Below, one piece after another: positions 8,598-17,944 of a stretch of 64,000 nucleotides of DNA. A program made the position numbers and the translations under genes. Position 1 is the stretch's first letter; each line of letters opens with the position of its first letter. The stretch is from Bradyrhizobium sp. MOS003. Its GTDB lineage: Bacteria; Pseudomonadota; Alphaproteobacteria; Rhizobiales; Xanthobacteraceae. The DNA is taken from NCBI RefSeq assembly GCF_003020125.1, contig NZ_PYFW01000012.1, positions 1-64,000 of the forward strand, given 5' to 3'. The notes under the pieces were generated by a model. It was not told the DNA's origin, did no database searches, and saw only the letters and a list, made by a program, of their open reading frames with translations.

Positions 8598-9104
8598 TCA
8601 CCCAAGGCCTGTCGACAGACGAACGAGTTTGACGAGGCGCGCGATCGCCACCCCCTTGGCCGTCGGAGCCAGCCTGCCGTCTGCCGCGATCACCATCCCA
8701 GCGCCGACCAGGAGTTTCAGGCGGTTGTGCGTGAAAGAGCCGAGATCGCCGCCCTGCATGTAGGCTACCGCCCATTGCCCCAGGGTGAGGGGACGTTCCG
8801 CCTTAACGAGTGCCGTGAGCAGCGTCAGCGTGAAGCCCCAGGCCAGCAGGCTGAACAGGATGTAGCAAAACATCATCGCGGTCGCGAGCAGGAAGAGGCC
8901 GCCAAGCACGTCGTCGAAATGGCGTTGACCGGGAAGCATGAGACAGGCGATCGCGTAGAGGGCCAGGATGCTGACGGAGCCGAGCCGAAAGCGGCGGCCG
9001 GATCCGCCGGTGGCGGCGATGCGCGCATAGCACAGCAACAGCAGCGGCAGCGCGACACTGAGACCAATCGCAGCGGCTTGCGCCGGGCCCGGTAGCATGT
9101 TCAT
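8598..9104 (-). CDS. membrane protein with C-terminal winged-helix-like domain (paralogue 2)
   Basis: This protein is also 168 residues with hydrophobic helices near residues 8-25, 42-60 and 68-98. Its soluble tail (RLKLLVGAGMVIAADG, then TAKGVAIARL) aligns with that of the adjacent gene. It ends 9 bp before the other gene begins, so the two are probably translated from one mRNA. The start is ATG at 9104, or ATG at 9098 two codons later; neither has a clear ribosome-binding site. It is divergent from the large membrane protein at 9220. The function is unknown. Confidence 0.72.
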   Translation of the reverse strand: MNMLPGPAQAAAIGLSVALPLLLLCYARIAATGGSGRRFRLGSVSILALYAIACLMLPGQRHFDDVLGGLFLLATAMMFCYILFSLLAWGFTLTLLTALVKAERPLTLGQWAVAYMQGGDLGSFTHNRLKLLVGAGMVIAADGRLAPTAKGVAIARLVKLVRLSTGLG

Positions 9105-9219
9105 CGCGGAAAATCGCCCCGGAGGTCTCTCTGGCCAAGCCAGAGCGAAAGTCTATAAAAGGTCGCATTTTTCCGGTCAAGGGAAGCCCATCGTCCCGCC
9201 TTGCGAACGTCGCGTAGGC

Positions 9220-10917
9220 GTGCGATTCCTCGCCGGCGATGCCGTTCCTCCGTCCGAGATACCCCCATTGCTGCGTGCGATAGTCGTCCTCCTCGTCGTG
9301 CTGCTGGCTGCGCATGCGCCGATGCTCCTGAACGACGGTCTCTTCATGGACGACTGGCTGGTGCTCAAGCCGCGTCCGGACTATTTCATCGACATCGATT
9401 TCCTGCTGAACGGCGCCGGTCATCCGATCTTTTACAGCTACGACAAATTCGCGAACTGGACGGGCGCCCCTGTCGTCGTGATGGTCTCGCTGGCGTTCGC
9501 CGGAATCGTCTTCGGCGCAATGTCGCTCGTGCTGACCGCAACGCGTCTCGATCTCCTCGACCGCGCCGAGGCGGTCGGTTTCGCGCTGATCGTCTGGACC
9601 TATCCCGGCTATCAGCTGTGGGCGGGCAAGGCGAACGCGGTCTACGTCTTCAGCTTCGGACTGCTGTCGATCGGCGCATGGCTGTTGACGCTGGCCTTCA
9701 GCGCCCGCGGTCTGCGCCGCGTGCTGCTGCGCGTGGCCTGTGCGCTCGTGTTCCTGCTCAGCTTCGCACTCAACTCGACGATCGTGCTCTATGCCTTCGT
9801 CGTGCTTGGTCTCTTCGTTGCGATATGGCGGGGCGGCAAGGCGGCCGACGGCTTGGTTCGCCGCACATGGCTCGCATCCTGGCGCTGCGCCCTGTTCTAT
9901 CCGGAATTGATCGTGCTGCCTCTGATCTACTGGGGCACGCTCAATATCCGGTTCAAGCGGATCGGCGTCTACACGCAGCACTATGACGCCCATCTCCCGA
10001 GCTTGCGCGAATTGGCTGGGGGATGGTTGGCATTTTTCATCACAGGCTATAGGGACGTCGTAGCGCACGCGTTGCGCGCGGCGATCGCGGTCCCGTTGCT
10101 GTTCATTTTGGCTGCGGTGCTCGTCGGCATTGTCTTGCTGCTGCGTGCCGACACGAAGCCGATCACGTCCAGACTCGCGATCGCCTTGCCGCTCGTGCTC
10201 GCGGTGGTCTTGTTCCTCGCATTGTCGTCGCCCTATCTGATCGCCGGCCTGCGGCCGTCGTCCACGCATTTCTACGAGAGCCGTCATCTGCTGATGTTCG
10301 GCGTGCCGTCGGCGCTGGTGTTTCTCGCATTCAAGCGGCTGGCCGGACGTTGGACCACGCCCAGCGTCGCCTTTGCGATCATGTTCGGATCGGGCCTGAT
10401 CCTGTCGATCGGCATGCTGTGGAGCGACTACGTCTTCATGCAGGCGAGGACGCTGAAGCAGGAGGCCCTGACGCGCGATCTTGCCGGCCGGACCCAGCCC
10501 GCGGCGACGGTCTATGCGCTCGATGACGGCTTTGTCGACTACCCGTCACGGCACGTCCCGTTCGGCCTCGCCGAGGTCACCGGCATGCTCCGCCTTGCCT
10601 GGGGCAATCAGCCATTCTTCGGATTCGCGCTGCGCGCGGAACGGCCCGACATCCTTCGGGGAATGAACGAGGCGCGGACGGCTCCGGGAAGCGCGTTCCA
10701 TCATTTCGATCCGACGGGGCCGCAGGCGACGATCTCGTTCCAGCCGGGGCCGGGAGCCGCACCGAACCAGACCTTGGTGCGGAAATACTATGCGTGCAGG
10801 CTGCTGGCACGCTGCGATGTTGCGGAGTTCCTGGCGCAGCTGGCGCAGGTCAACATCAAGCTTGGACCCATCTCGGGCATCCTGCCGCTCGAGAAGGATG
10901 TCGCGCCTAGCCGCTAG
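9220..10917 (+). CDS. polytopic membrane protein, putative GT-C type glycosyltransferase
   Basis: This protein of about 565 residues has around ten hydrophobic helices, and it is the only rightward gene within the leftward part of the cluster. After the first helix it carries an acidic motif, FMDDWLVL, in what would be the first periplasmic loop. An acidic pair there is characteristic of GT-C transferases that use lipid-linked sugars, including GtrII-like proteins. The C-terminal 120 residues are soluble. I place the start at GTG 9220; an ATG at 9097 is in frame but adds 41 non-hydrophobic residues overlapping the divergent gene. Its stop overlaps that of the convergent gene at 10914 in a shared CTAG. 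Confidence 0.7.
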   Translation: MRFLAGDAVPPSEIPPLLRAIVVLLVVLLAAHAPMLLNDGLFMDDWLVLKPRPDYFIDIDFLLNGAGHPIFYSYDKFANWTGAPVVVMVSLAFAGIVFGAMSLVLTATRLDLLDRAEAVGFALIVWTYPGYQLWAGKANAVYVFSFGLLSIGAWLLTLAFSARGLRRVLLRVACALVFLLSFALNSTIVLYAFVVLGLFVAIWRGGKAADGLVRRTWLASWRCALFYPELIVLPLIYWGTLNIRFKRIGVYTQHYDAHLPSLRELAGGWLAFFITGYRDVVAHALRAAIAVPLLFILAAVLVGIVLLLRADTKPITSRLAIALPLVLAVVLFLALSSPYLIAGLRPSSTHFYESRHLLMFGVPSALVFLAFKRLAGRWTTPSVAFAIMFGSGLILSIGMLWSDYVFMQARTLKQEALTRDLAGRTQPAATVYALDDGFVDYPSRHVPFGLAEVTGMLRLAWGNQPFFGFALRAERPDILRGMNEARTAPGSAFHHFDPTGPQATISFQPGPGAAPNQTLVRKYYACRLLARCDVAEFLAQLAQVNIKLGPISGILPLEKDVAPSR

Positions 10918-11942
10918 AGCGCTGTTTCCCAGACGGTCTCCGCAAGCGCGATGTCGGTCACCGAATCCGCGCCGGAGGCCAAGGGCACGCCTCGTGCGGC
11001 GACATCGGACACGAAGGCGTCGGCCTGGCGCCGGAATGCCCAGCTCGTCTCACCCGCCAGGTGCGTGCTCTGACCATCGTGCTGGACGATGACCTTCGTC
11101 TCTTGCTTGGCAAAGGGGGGAGGTAATTCCAAGGTCACTGCGCCGCGCTCAAAGTCGATCGTCAGTCCTTCGCGCCAGGCACCTTCTGATCCGTTCACGA
11201 GATCCAGCGTGCATTCGGTGCCGTCGAAATCGAGGATGATGCGCCCGGCACCCGAAGCCTCGATTGCGCTTTCGGCAACCGTCGGCGACGATCCGAGCAG
11301 GTAGCGAGCCAGATTGATGATATGGGAGAAGACGTTCAGAAAATTGTCGTAGCCGGGACGCATCGCCCGCGGCATCCAGTCGGGACCATCCTGCCAGAGT
11401 TCGATCCCGTCGGGTCGCGCCTCGCCGGTCATCACGAAATTGTCGTGCGAGCGGCCGGTGTCGCCGCCGAAGCACCAGCCTCTTGCCCGGACGATGCGTC
11501 CGAGCGACCGGTCGTTGCGCAAACGCGCCAAAACCTGCAGCGCCCGTGCCACGCCGGCATCGTGACGCTTCATGTAGCCGATACCGTAGACGAGGTCTTG
11601 CCGCCGCGCAGCTTCGACCAGCGAACTGGCCTGGGCCGTCGTGTAGGCCATCGGCTTTTCCGACAGCACGTGCCGGCCGCTGTTCAACGCGTCCATCACG
11701 ATTGGGCCCGTGGCGCGACGCTTGGTCACGACCACGACGGCGGACACCGCGCTGTCCGCGAGCAACTCGCGGTGCGTGCCGTAGACCCGGGGGATGCCGA
11801 ATTTTTGCGCCGCGGCGGCAGCGAGGTCGGGCCGGAGATCGGCAATCGCGACGACGCGGCAGGCGGGATTGGCAGCGAAATTGGCGAGGTGGCACATCTG
11901 GCCGACCATGCCCGTTCCGATGATGCCAATGCCTGGCTTCAC
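10914..11942 (-). CDS. Gfo/Idh/MocA family oxidoreductase
   Basis: This 342-residue NAD(P)-dependent oxidoreductase starts with the Rossmann motif GIGIIGTGMVGQ and contains the signature EKP (HVLSEKPMAYTT) with the lysine that assists hydride transfer. The C-terminal half is the expected beta-sheet substrate domain. Family members oxidise or reduce hydroxyl groups of sugars or nucleotide sugars. It is the last gene of a leftward three-gene unit with two SAM methyltransferases (13 bp spacing to the one upstream), so it probably acts on the same sugar. The exact substrate is not readable. Confidence 0.88.
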   Translation of the reverse strand: MKPGIGIIGTGMVGQMCHLANFAANPACRVVAIADLRPDLAAAAAQKFGIPRVYGTHRELLADSAVSAVVVVTKRRATGPIVMDALNSGRHVLSEKPMAYTTAQASSLVEAARRQDLVYGIGYMKRHDAGVARALQVLARLRNDRSLGRIVRARGWCFGGDTGRSHDNFVMTGEARPDGIELWQDGPDWMPRAMRPGYDNFLNVFSHIINLARYLLGSSPTVAESAIEASGAGRIILDFDGTECTLDLVNGSEGAWREGLTIDFERGAVTLELPPPFAKQETKVIVQHDGQSTHLAGETSWAFRRQADAFVSDVAARGVPLASGADSVTDIALAETVWETAL

Positions 11943-11955
11943 TGGCTACGATCCC

Positions 11956-13149
11956 TTAGCGCTTCCGGACCACGAGGAAATGCGCCGGCTGTCCCCAGGT
12001 GTTGATGAAGGCCGGATCCGCCTGGGTGAGGGCGGCGACCGCGGCCGCATCCCGTCGCCCGATCGCGCCAAAGATGCGATGGAAGCTGTCGAGTGTCGCC
12101 ATGATGGCTTCGATGTCGGCGGTATCGTCGGCGAGGATGTCCGCGGTGCGGATTGTCTCACGCAGGGCCGCAAGGCCCGAGATGGCGCGCGGCAGGTTCG
12201 CACCGAAGGGATCGTCGATCATGCCATCGACGTCGAGAACCAGCGCCTCGATCGATGCCGAGATTGCCTGCACGGCGTCGGCCTTGCCGACCAGATAGAG
12301 CTTTCGTCCGCCGAGGAAGCTCAGGCGGCTGCGGTCGAGATGGCGTCTGGCGCGATGCAGCTTCTCGTCGCCGGACAGCACCTTTTTGTGCCAGTAGATA
12401 TCCAGGCTGTCGCGATAGGCCGGCCATGCCGAATGGACGTCGAAGCCCTGCTGATCCGCCGCCGCGCACAAGCCGGCCGCGTCGAGGAAGTAGCGATGCC
12501 GGACGAACGGATTTTCCAGCACGTCCATCAGCCAGGATTCGAAGCTGCGGGTGTGCGGAATGCTGTCCCACTTCGCCTCGAACAGCATCTTCGCCGTGTC
12601 GAGCGCGGCGCGACCGCTCAACGCCTTGCCGGCCGCATGAATCGCCTTGAGCGCGAGCTCGAAGAAGCCGCCATAGCGCTCGTAATAGGACACGACGGCA
12701 TAACCGTCGGGATTGAGCAGCCGATGGAAGATGTCGAGCCATTTTTCGCTCGGCTGTACCGTGTAGATGAAGCCCTCGGCATCGATGATGTCGAAGCGGC
12801 GATTGCTGCTGAAGCCCTCGACGTCGGCGAGTGCGAGTTCGCGGAGACGCTGAGTGAGGCCGAAATGCGCGAAGTAGGCTTCGATTTTCGGGTGTGCATG
12901 CCGGTTCGGCTCGGCGAGCGTCATGTTCGCGCCCCAACCGGCGAACACCAGCGCGTTCTCGCCGGAATCAGGGCCGAATTCGAGCACGTCGGCATCGCGG
13001 AACAGCCGCGGCGACAGCACCAGCTTGTCCGAAAACAGCTCGCGCCGCTGGCTGGCGTAGGCCTCTAGCTCGGTGGACGATTTGAAATTCCCGAACGTCG
13101 GCAGGACATCCTGGCGTTCGTAATAGTTGAAGAGCTTGTCCTCAGCCAT
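11956..13149 (-). CDS. class I SAM-dependent methyltransferase
   Basis: This 397-residue protein has motif I as VLEFGPDSGENALVF and a following acidic strand (MTLAEPN) for SAM binding, in the first half. The C-terminal 150 residues are helical and match no domain I recognise, so this is a longer, modified sugar-type methyltransferase. Its start overlaps the stop of the upstream methyltransferase by 8 bp, so the two are likely translationally coupled. O- or N-methylation of a cluster sugar is the simplest reading, but the acceptor is unknown. Confidence 0.8.
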   Translation of the reverse strand: MAEDKLFNYYERQDVLPTFGNFKSSTELEAYASQRRELFSDKLVLSPRLFRDADVLEFGPDSGENALVFAGWGANMTLAEPNRHAHPKIEAYFAHFGLTQRLRELALADVEGFSSNRRFDIIDAEGFIYTVQPSEKWLDIFHRLLNPDGYAVVSYYERYGGFFELALKAIHAAGKALSGRAALDTAKMLFEAKWDSIPHTRSFESWLMDVLENPFVRHRYFLDAAGLCAAADQQGFDVHSAWPAYRDSLDIYWHKKVLSGDEKLHRARRHLDRSRLSFLGGRKLYLVGKADAVQAISASIEALVLDVDGMIDDPFGANLPRAISGLAALRETIRTADILADDTADIEAIMATLDSFHRIFGAIGRRDAAAVAALTQADPAFINTWGQPAHFLVVRKR

Positions 13150-14359
13150 GCTGCGACCTTAGCGCCGCCTCGAGACGGTCGAGCTCGCTCCAGATGTCGT
13201 TCGGCGCGAAGATCGAAACGATCTCGAGCGGACGCTTCACACTCTCGCGCAGCCGGCCGGAGACCTTGGCCTCGTTCTCCTCGTTCACGGCCAGAAGACA
13301 GACGAGGGGACCCGACTTGCCGGCGAGATCCTCGGGCGCGCGGATGGGAATGCCGGTGCCGGGCAGGAACAGCCCCTGGCGCTCTTTCTGGTCGTCGACC
13401 GAGAGGTCGACGAGATCCGCCAGCTCGTGAGCGTTGGTGAAGGTGCAGGCGCGGCAGCCGGCGCCGTAGATGGCGATTTCGGCGCCGTTGGCGCGGGCCT
13501 TCGCGAGAATCGGGCGGAGACTTGCACCGTACTCGCGTGCGCGCTGACCGAATTTCTCGCCGACGCCGGATGGCGCGGGCGGCGGCGTCACGGCGCCCTT
13601 GGCACGGCGGGCGGCGATCGCGAGGCTGCCGCCGCTGAAATTGTATTTCTTCACCGACACCGCCTCGAAGCCGTGGCGCGCCAGCAGCGCGAGCAGGGTC
13701 GGTTCGGTGAAGTAGCTGACATGCTCCTCCCAGAGGACCGAGAGGTCTCCCACCGCCGAGCCGGGAGCGAAATCGGGCACGTCGATGAACAGCAGACCGT
13801 CATCGCTGAGCGCGATCTTCACGCAGTCGAAGAAGTTCTCGAAATCGACGATATGCTCCAGCACCTGGCGCGATATGACGAGGTCGAACTTGCCGGATTG
13901 AGCGACAGCATCGTGGGCCATCTCCGGGCTGAGCATGTCGGCATAGACCTTGATGCCGCGCTCGCGGGCGATCTTGCCCGACACCGGATTGGGCTCGACG
14001 CCGACCATGACCTTGGTGCCGCGCTCGCGCAGCTTGTCCATGAACAGGCCGTCGTTGCATCCGATCTCGAACACGGACTGATGCCTGGAGAATTTCGCAA
14101 TGGTGTCGAGCTCGTCCGCCTGATGCGGCTCCGGCTTCCAGCTGCTGAAATTGTAGTTGAACTGCCGATACAGAATGTCGGGATCGATCGGCTTGACGAT
14201 CTGCGGCAGACCGCAATCGCCGCAGGCCAGCACCTCGAACGGATATCGTTCATCCTGCTCGTTTCGGCTGCGCCGAAGCCGATGCGCTATCGGCATCAGC
14301 CCGAGGTCGATGACCGGACGCAGATTGGTGGAATGGCAAAGGCGGCAATGATCGGTCAC
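13142..14359 (-). CDS. C-methyltransferase-type SAM enzyme (NovU/TylCIII-like)
   Basis: This 405-residue protein has the three-part layout of sugar C-methyltransferases. The N-terminal zinc module has CRLC and CGDC pairs, the central SAM domain has VFEIGCNDGLFMDKL and the conserved EEHVSYF, and the C-terminal Rossmann-like domain has IAIYGAGCRACTF. Such enzymes add a methyl to a ketosugar carbon in nucleotide-linked deoxysugar pathways. I prefer the GTG start at 14359, which gives MTDHCRLCH; an upstream TTG at 14404 adds 15 unlike residues. A candidate promoter lies at 14428-14456. A second protein of this family is encoded at 31605-32873. Confidence 0.88.
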   Translation of the reverse strand: MTDHCRLCHSTNLRPVIDLGLMPIAHRLRRSRNEQDERYPFEVLACGDCGLPQIVKPIDPDILYRQFNYNFSSWKPEPHQADELDTIAKFSRHQSVFEIGCNDGLFMDKLRERGTKVMVGVEPNPVSGKIARERGIKVYADMLSPEMAHDAVAQSGKFDLVISRQVLEHIVDFENFFDCVKIALSDDGLLFIDVPDFAPGSAVGDLSVLWEEHVSYFTEPTLLALLARHGFEAVSVKKYNFSGGSLAIAARRAKGAVTPPPAPSGVGEKFGQRAREYGASLRPILAKARANGAEIAIYGAGCRACTFTNAHELADLVDLSVDDQKERQGLFLPGTGIPIRAPEDLAGKSGPLVCLLAVNEENEAKVSGRLRESVKRPLEIVSIFAPNDIWSELDRLEAALRSQHG

Positions 14360-14427
14360 GGCTTGAACTCTTTGCAGGAAAACAAGGGAACGTCGGCGCC
14401 CCAAGGCGATATGCGGCGCAGTTGAAG

Positions 14428-14456
14428 CCTATATAGCGCCGCAGGCCGTGCCACAA
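14428..14456 (-). promoter_or_regulatory. candidate sigma70 promoter
   Basis: On the minus strand, TTGTGG (14451-14456) and TATAGG (14428-14433) are separated by exactly 17 bp, about 70 bp upstream of the GTG of the C-methyltransferase. It would drive the leftward unit 14359 to 10914 independently of the long upstream operon. A short palindrome, GTTGT-ATTC-ACAAC (14476-14489), lies just upstream of it. This is a by-eye match. Confidence 0.35.
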
Positions 14457-14580
14457 TTCTTAAGTTGTGCAGGGCGTTGTATTCACAACCCTGGAGGTCC
14501 CTCGAAAGCTGGTACCCCCTGGCCTTCGTTGCGGGCTTTCCACTTGCCGAACCTGCCACGGAACCAGCGCGAAGCACGAC

Positions 14581-16917
14581 CTAATGGCAAGTCATGAGCT
14601 GATCGAGGGCCGTGACGTCCGCACGCTGGCCGTTTGGAGCCAGATGGTGCTTCACCACCTCGAACGGCTCGATCCCGTAGGCCTGTCGGTAGATGTCTTT
14701 CGATCTCGTCCGTAGCGCGGATATGCCCGCCGCAGCTTCGGGCCTCAGTGTTGGACCGCCATCCTTCCACGTCAACATCCAGTAGTTCGGCGTCTCGCTA
14801 TGCAGAGCGAACCGCTTCTCCAGCTCAGCGCTCTGAAAGAGGTCGGAGAAACCGTTGAGCCAGAAATCGCAATTCTGCTTCTGAACATAGAACAGCTTCA
14901 CGCCGAGTGATCGAAGGGAGGCTTCGGCCGTATCGGCGGTCCCAAGTGCGATGTTCGTGAAGTTGCGCGCGACGTCACTTTGATAGGTGTGGATGATCTT
15001 GCCTCGCGTGAGTAGCGGCGAGAAATAGCAGGGCACCATGGCGCGGTAGCCGTTGAGGGGGAGAATGCGATCGGAGCCCGTCGATTGCTGCAGTTCGTCG
15101 CAGCGCTGCCAGTTCAGGCTGACGCGCGGCATCTCGATGAGGGAGCGGCCGCGGGCCGCAAAAGCGATGGCTCCGTCGTCCCTGAAGCTCTGCCAAGGAT
15201 ACGTGGTCGTCATCCAGGCGCAAGCGGCGAGCAGCGCCAAAATGGCGACATTGGGTGCGAAGCGCCCGACGAACCAGGATGGCACCAGCCAGCGCACGAT
15301 GACGAGCCCCCAGAACGCGATCGCGGCGGCCGCGAGCGGGAACAGCGCGTTGACGTGAATGGATAGCCTGATCAGGCTCGGAATGTTCAGCGTCATGTCC
15401 AGCAGCCGCACGCTGGCCACATAGGCGATCACGATGAAGACGCCAGCAATGCTAGGCAGGGCGCGCGATTTCGAGACGCCCGAGCGATCCGTAAAAAACT
15501 TCGAATCAAGGAAAGAGATCGCGCAAGTCGTCGCGGTGATCAGAGCTGCAACCAGCAGGACGGATTTGGCCTGTCTGATGAAGGCGACCACTCCCGACTT
15601 GCTGAGGAAGTCGGTGACCTCCAGCGACTGCGACAGCACGAAGAAGTCGAGAATATCCAGGCTACCGAACTGCGAGAAACGCTCGACCGATGCGATCTTT
15701 CGAAAGAGCGCGTACGGGTTGGTCGCGGGGATTCCGAGATAGAGATAGTTGATGGAGAAGGCCAGGATGCACCCGGCAACCGCTCCAAATCCGAGCAACA
15801 GGCTGGTGACGAGGCCGGATCGGTCGCGCTGAAGAACTTTGGTGAACACGCCCAGCGACGAAATCAGGAACACGAAGGCTGCATAGAGCGGATAGGAGGC
15901 GGCGACGGCAAGTCCGCAAATGCCGGCAGCAAGCCGGTCGCGTGTCTGGGACGATCGGATGACGACCAGCAGGAAATAGACGAAGAATGCCGCTGTCTGC
16001 AGATGGTATTTGCCGAACTCCATGATGTAGAGGCCGGCCTTGACGCTCGGCATCGTGCGGGGCCACGCCAGGCCAAGGATCGCCACACCGAGTGCAATCG
16101 GTATCGCCGCGTCTTCCCATCGGCGTCCCAGAGCCTGCAACGGCAGAACGATGCGGGCGAGCTCGAAAATGACCGCGCCGATGCCGACGAAGTAGAGAAA
16201 CGAAAGGATCTGGGCGACATGAGGCGGAAGAAACGTGGCCATCAACAGATGCAGCCCGTTTCCGTGACCGATCTCGAAGTCGGAGAAGATAGGGTTGTCG
16301 GCCGCAAGCCAGATGCTGTGATTTCTCGCAACCTCCGCAAGATACGGGGCATAGAGCTGCTGAACGTCGGTCGAAATGACGTCGGGTATGACGGCGCGAT
16401 CGAGGAACACCGTCGCCAGAAGCCAAAAACCCATCAACGACGTTGCGGCCAGCGGCAGGGTTAGCGCAAGTTTCTCCGGCTTGGCGAAGCTGCGGCTATC
16501 CCACAGCAGCACCACCGTCGCAAGTCCGAGAACGATCTGCGGGTACAGGATCGAGAGAGCGCCGAAGCCAAATCCCGTCAGGATGAGCGTCGCTGCGCCG
16601 ACAAAGAACTCGTCGACGCGCTGAGTGGGCTCATGCTTGATGAGCGAGAACGTCAGGCGTCCGGTGGCCATGATGAGCCAGCCGAGATACGGCGTCAGGA
16701 CGATCCAGGCGAGGACGTAAAATCGCGTCGTCCAGCCGCCATCGAACAGCAGCGCACGGTAGGTCCCGGTTCGGTTCACGAACCAGATGGAAAGCGCCGC
16801 GGGCACGAAGATGAGGACACGCGGCCACCACGTTTCGATGATGGCACGCAAACCCAGCTCGCCAGCCGCCATCGTTTGATCTTGCCCTGGATTGTTCATG
16901 CTAAACCGGCGCTGCAT
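14581..16917 (-). CDS. large polytopic membrane protein, putative glycosyltransferase or polymerase
   Basis: This 778-residue protein has at least twelve hydrophobic helices over residues 25-560, followed by a soluble domain of about 210 residues, presumably periplasmic. The layout resembles GT-C glycosyltransferases or O-antigen-ligase/polymerase-like proteins, but I see no diagnostic motif that decides between them. A loop with STDVQQLYAPYLAEVARNHS and DNPIFSDFEIGHGNG is rich in acidic and aromatic residues. The ATG at 16917 overlaps the upstream flippase-like gene by 17 bp; an ATG at 16899 directly after that gene's stop is the alternative. The two genes are probably coupled. Confidence 0.72.
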   Translation of the reverse strand: MQRRFSMNNPGQDQTMAAGELGLRAIIETWWPRVLIFVPAALSIWFVNRTGTYRALLFDGGWTTRFYVLAWIVLTPYLGWLIMATGRLTFSLIKHEPTQRVDEFFVGAATLILTGFGFGALSILYPQIVLGLATVVLLWDSRSFAKPEKLALTLPLAATSLMGFWLLATVFLDRAVIPDVISTDVQQLYAPYLAEVARNHSIWLAADNPIFSDFEIGHGNGLHLLMATFLPPHVAQILSFLYFVGIGAVIFELARIVLPLQALGRRWEDAAIPIALGVAILGLAWPRTMPSVKAGLYIMEFGKYHLQTAAFFVYFLLVVIRSSQTRDRLAAGICGLAVAASYPLYAAFVFLISSLGVFTKVLQRDRSGLVTSLLLGFGAVAGCILAFSINYLYLGIPATNPYALFRKIASVERFSQFGSLDILDFFVLSQSLEVTDFLSKSGVVAFIRQAKSVLLVAALITATTCAISFLDSKFFTDRSGVSKSRALPSIAGVFIVIAYVASVRLLDMTLNIPSLIRLSIHVNALFPLAAAAIAFWGLVIVRWLVPSWFVGRFAPNVAILALLAACAWMTTTYPWQSFRDDGAIAFAARGRSLIEMPRVSLNWQRCDELQQSTGSDRILPLNGYRAMVPCYFSPLLTRGKIIHTYQSDVARNFTNIALGTADTAEASLRSLGVKLFYVQKQNCDFWLNGFSDLFQSAELEKRFALHSETPNYWMLTWKDGGPTLRPEAAAGISALRTRSKDIYRQAYGIEPFEVVKHHLAPNGQRADVTALDQLMTCH

Positions 16918-17905
16918 CTGTTCGTTCGGCGATGGCCCGCGCCTGGTCGGGAGTGAAGCCGGCGCGCTCGGGCGCGATCAGCCATACCAGTCCGCCGAAC
17001 AGCCCGACGATCAGGCCGCCGAGGCCTAGCAAGACCGATATCGCGAGCGCTTTGTCGGATGCAATTCCAGCCAGACCAAGCGCACCGATCATTGCGCCTT
17101 CGCGCACGCCCCAGCCTCCGATCGAGATGGGGACGGCAGAAGACAAGATGACGAGCGGAATCAGCACAAAGGCGCCGAGTGGAGAGAGTGGCGCTTGCAG
17201 TCCGACCGCAAGGACATAGCAGGTCGTGACGGTGATCAGGTGAACGACAATGGCGGATCCAATCAACATGGCTCGCCCCTTCACCGCCAGCAACGGGGCT
17301 CTGACCAGGATCACGAATTGCACGACTTTGGCCGGCACGGCCGAGAGCAAACGCGGTGGCCACCAATCCAGCGTCATGAGCGCGATTGCACCGAGGCATG
17401 CAGCCGCCAGAATGGTCAGGATCGCGAAAAGGAGCGAGCTGTCTCGGACGAGAGGCAGCAGGAACGGCATTCCTGCCAGGACGATGAGGCCGAGGGCCAG
17501 CAGGGCCAAAAAGCGATCGGCCACGATGCTGCCGATCGTTTGCGACCATTGCACGCCCTGACGCCGCAGCATCCAGATCCGGACCGCATCGCCGCCCGCG
17601 GGCAATACCTGATTGAAAAAGGTGCTGACGATGAGAATGCGCCAGCCGGGCAGCCAACTCAACGGGACGTCCATGGCGCGGAGGATCAATATCCAGCGGT
17701 GGCACAGCACGAACGTCTGGGCGAACAGCAGTAGCACCGCAAGCGCCAGCACGCTCGGATCGACGGCAAGCAGATCCGTTTTCAGCGACGACAGGTCCTG
17801 GCTACGCAACAGCAACACCAGAATCCCGATCGACACCGCGAACTTGACCAGGGTAACCATTGCTTTTGCTGGCGGCTTCATCGGCTGGTGTTCGTCCTCG
17901 ATCAT
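16901..17905 (-). CDS. flippase-like (UPF0104/YbhN, LPG synthase TM-domain) membrane protein, paralogue A
   Basis: This 334-residue protein has about eight helices and the family hallmarks FNQVLPAGGDAVRIWMLRRQ, VADRF and a C-terminal PISIGGWGVREGAMIG. It matches the membrane half of lysylphosphatidylglycerol synthase without the catalytic half. Members of this family are proposed lipid or lipid-linked sugar transporters. A clear paralogue lies at 30500-31519. It sits upstream of the 778-residue membrane protein, suggesting both act on the same lipid-linked intermediate. The start is ATG 17905; ATG 17881 is possible. Confidence 0.85.
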   Translation of the reverse strand: MIEDEHQPMKPPAKAMVTLVKFAVSIGILVLLLRSQDLSSLKTDLLAVDPSVLALAVLLLFAQTFVLCHRWILILRAMDVPLSWLPGWRILIVSTFFNQVLPAGGDAVRIWMLRRQGVQWSQTIGSIVADRFLALLALGLIVLAGMPFLLPLVRDSSLLFAILTILAAACLGAIALMTLDWWPPRLLSAVPAKVVQFVILVRAPLLAVKGRAMLIGSAIVVHLITVTTCYVLAVGLQAPLSPLGAFVLIPLVILSSAVPISIGGWGVREGAMIGALGLAGIASDKALAISVLLGLGGLIVGLFGGLVWLIAPERAGFTPDQARAIAERTDAAPV

Positions 17906-17944
17906 TCACGGGTGGGATCGTCGAGCAGCGAGTGTGGTCGAAAT

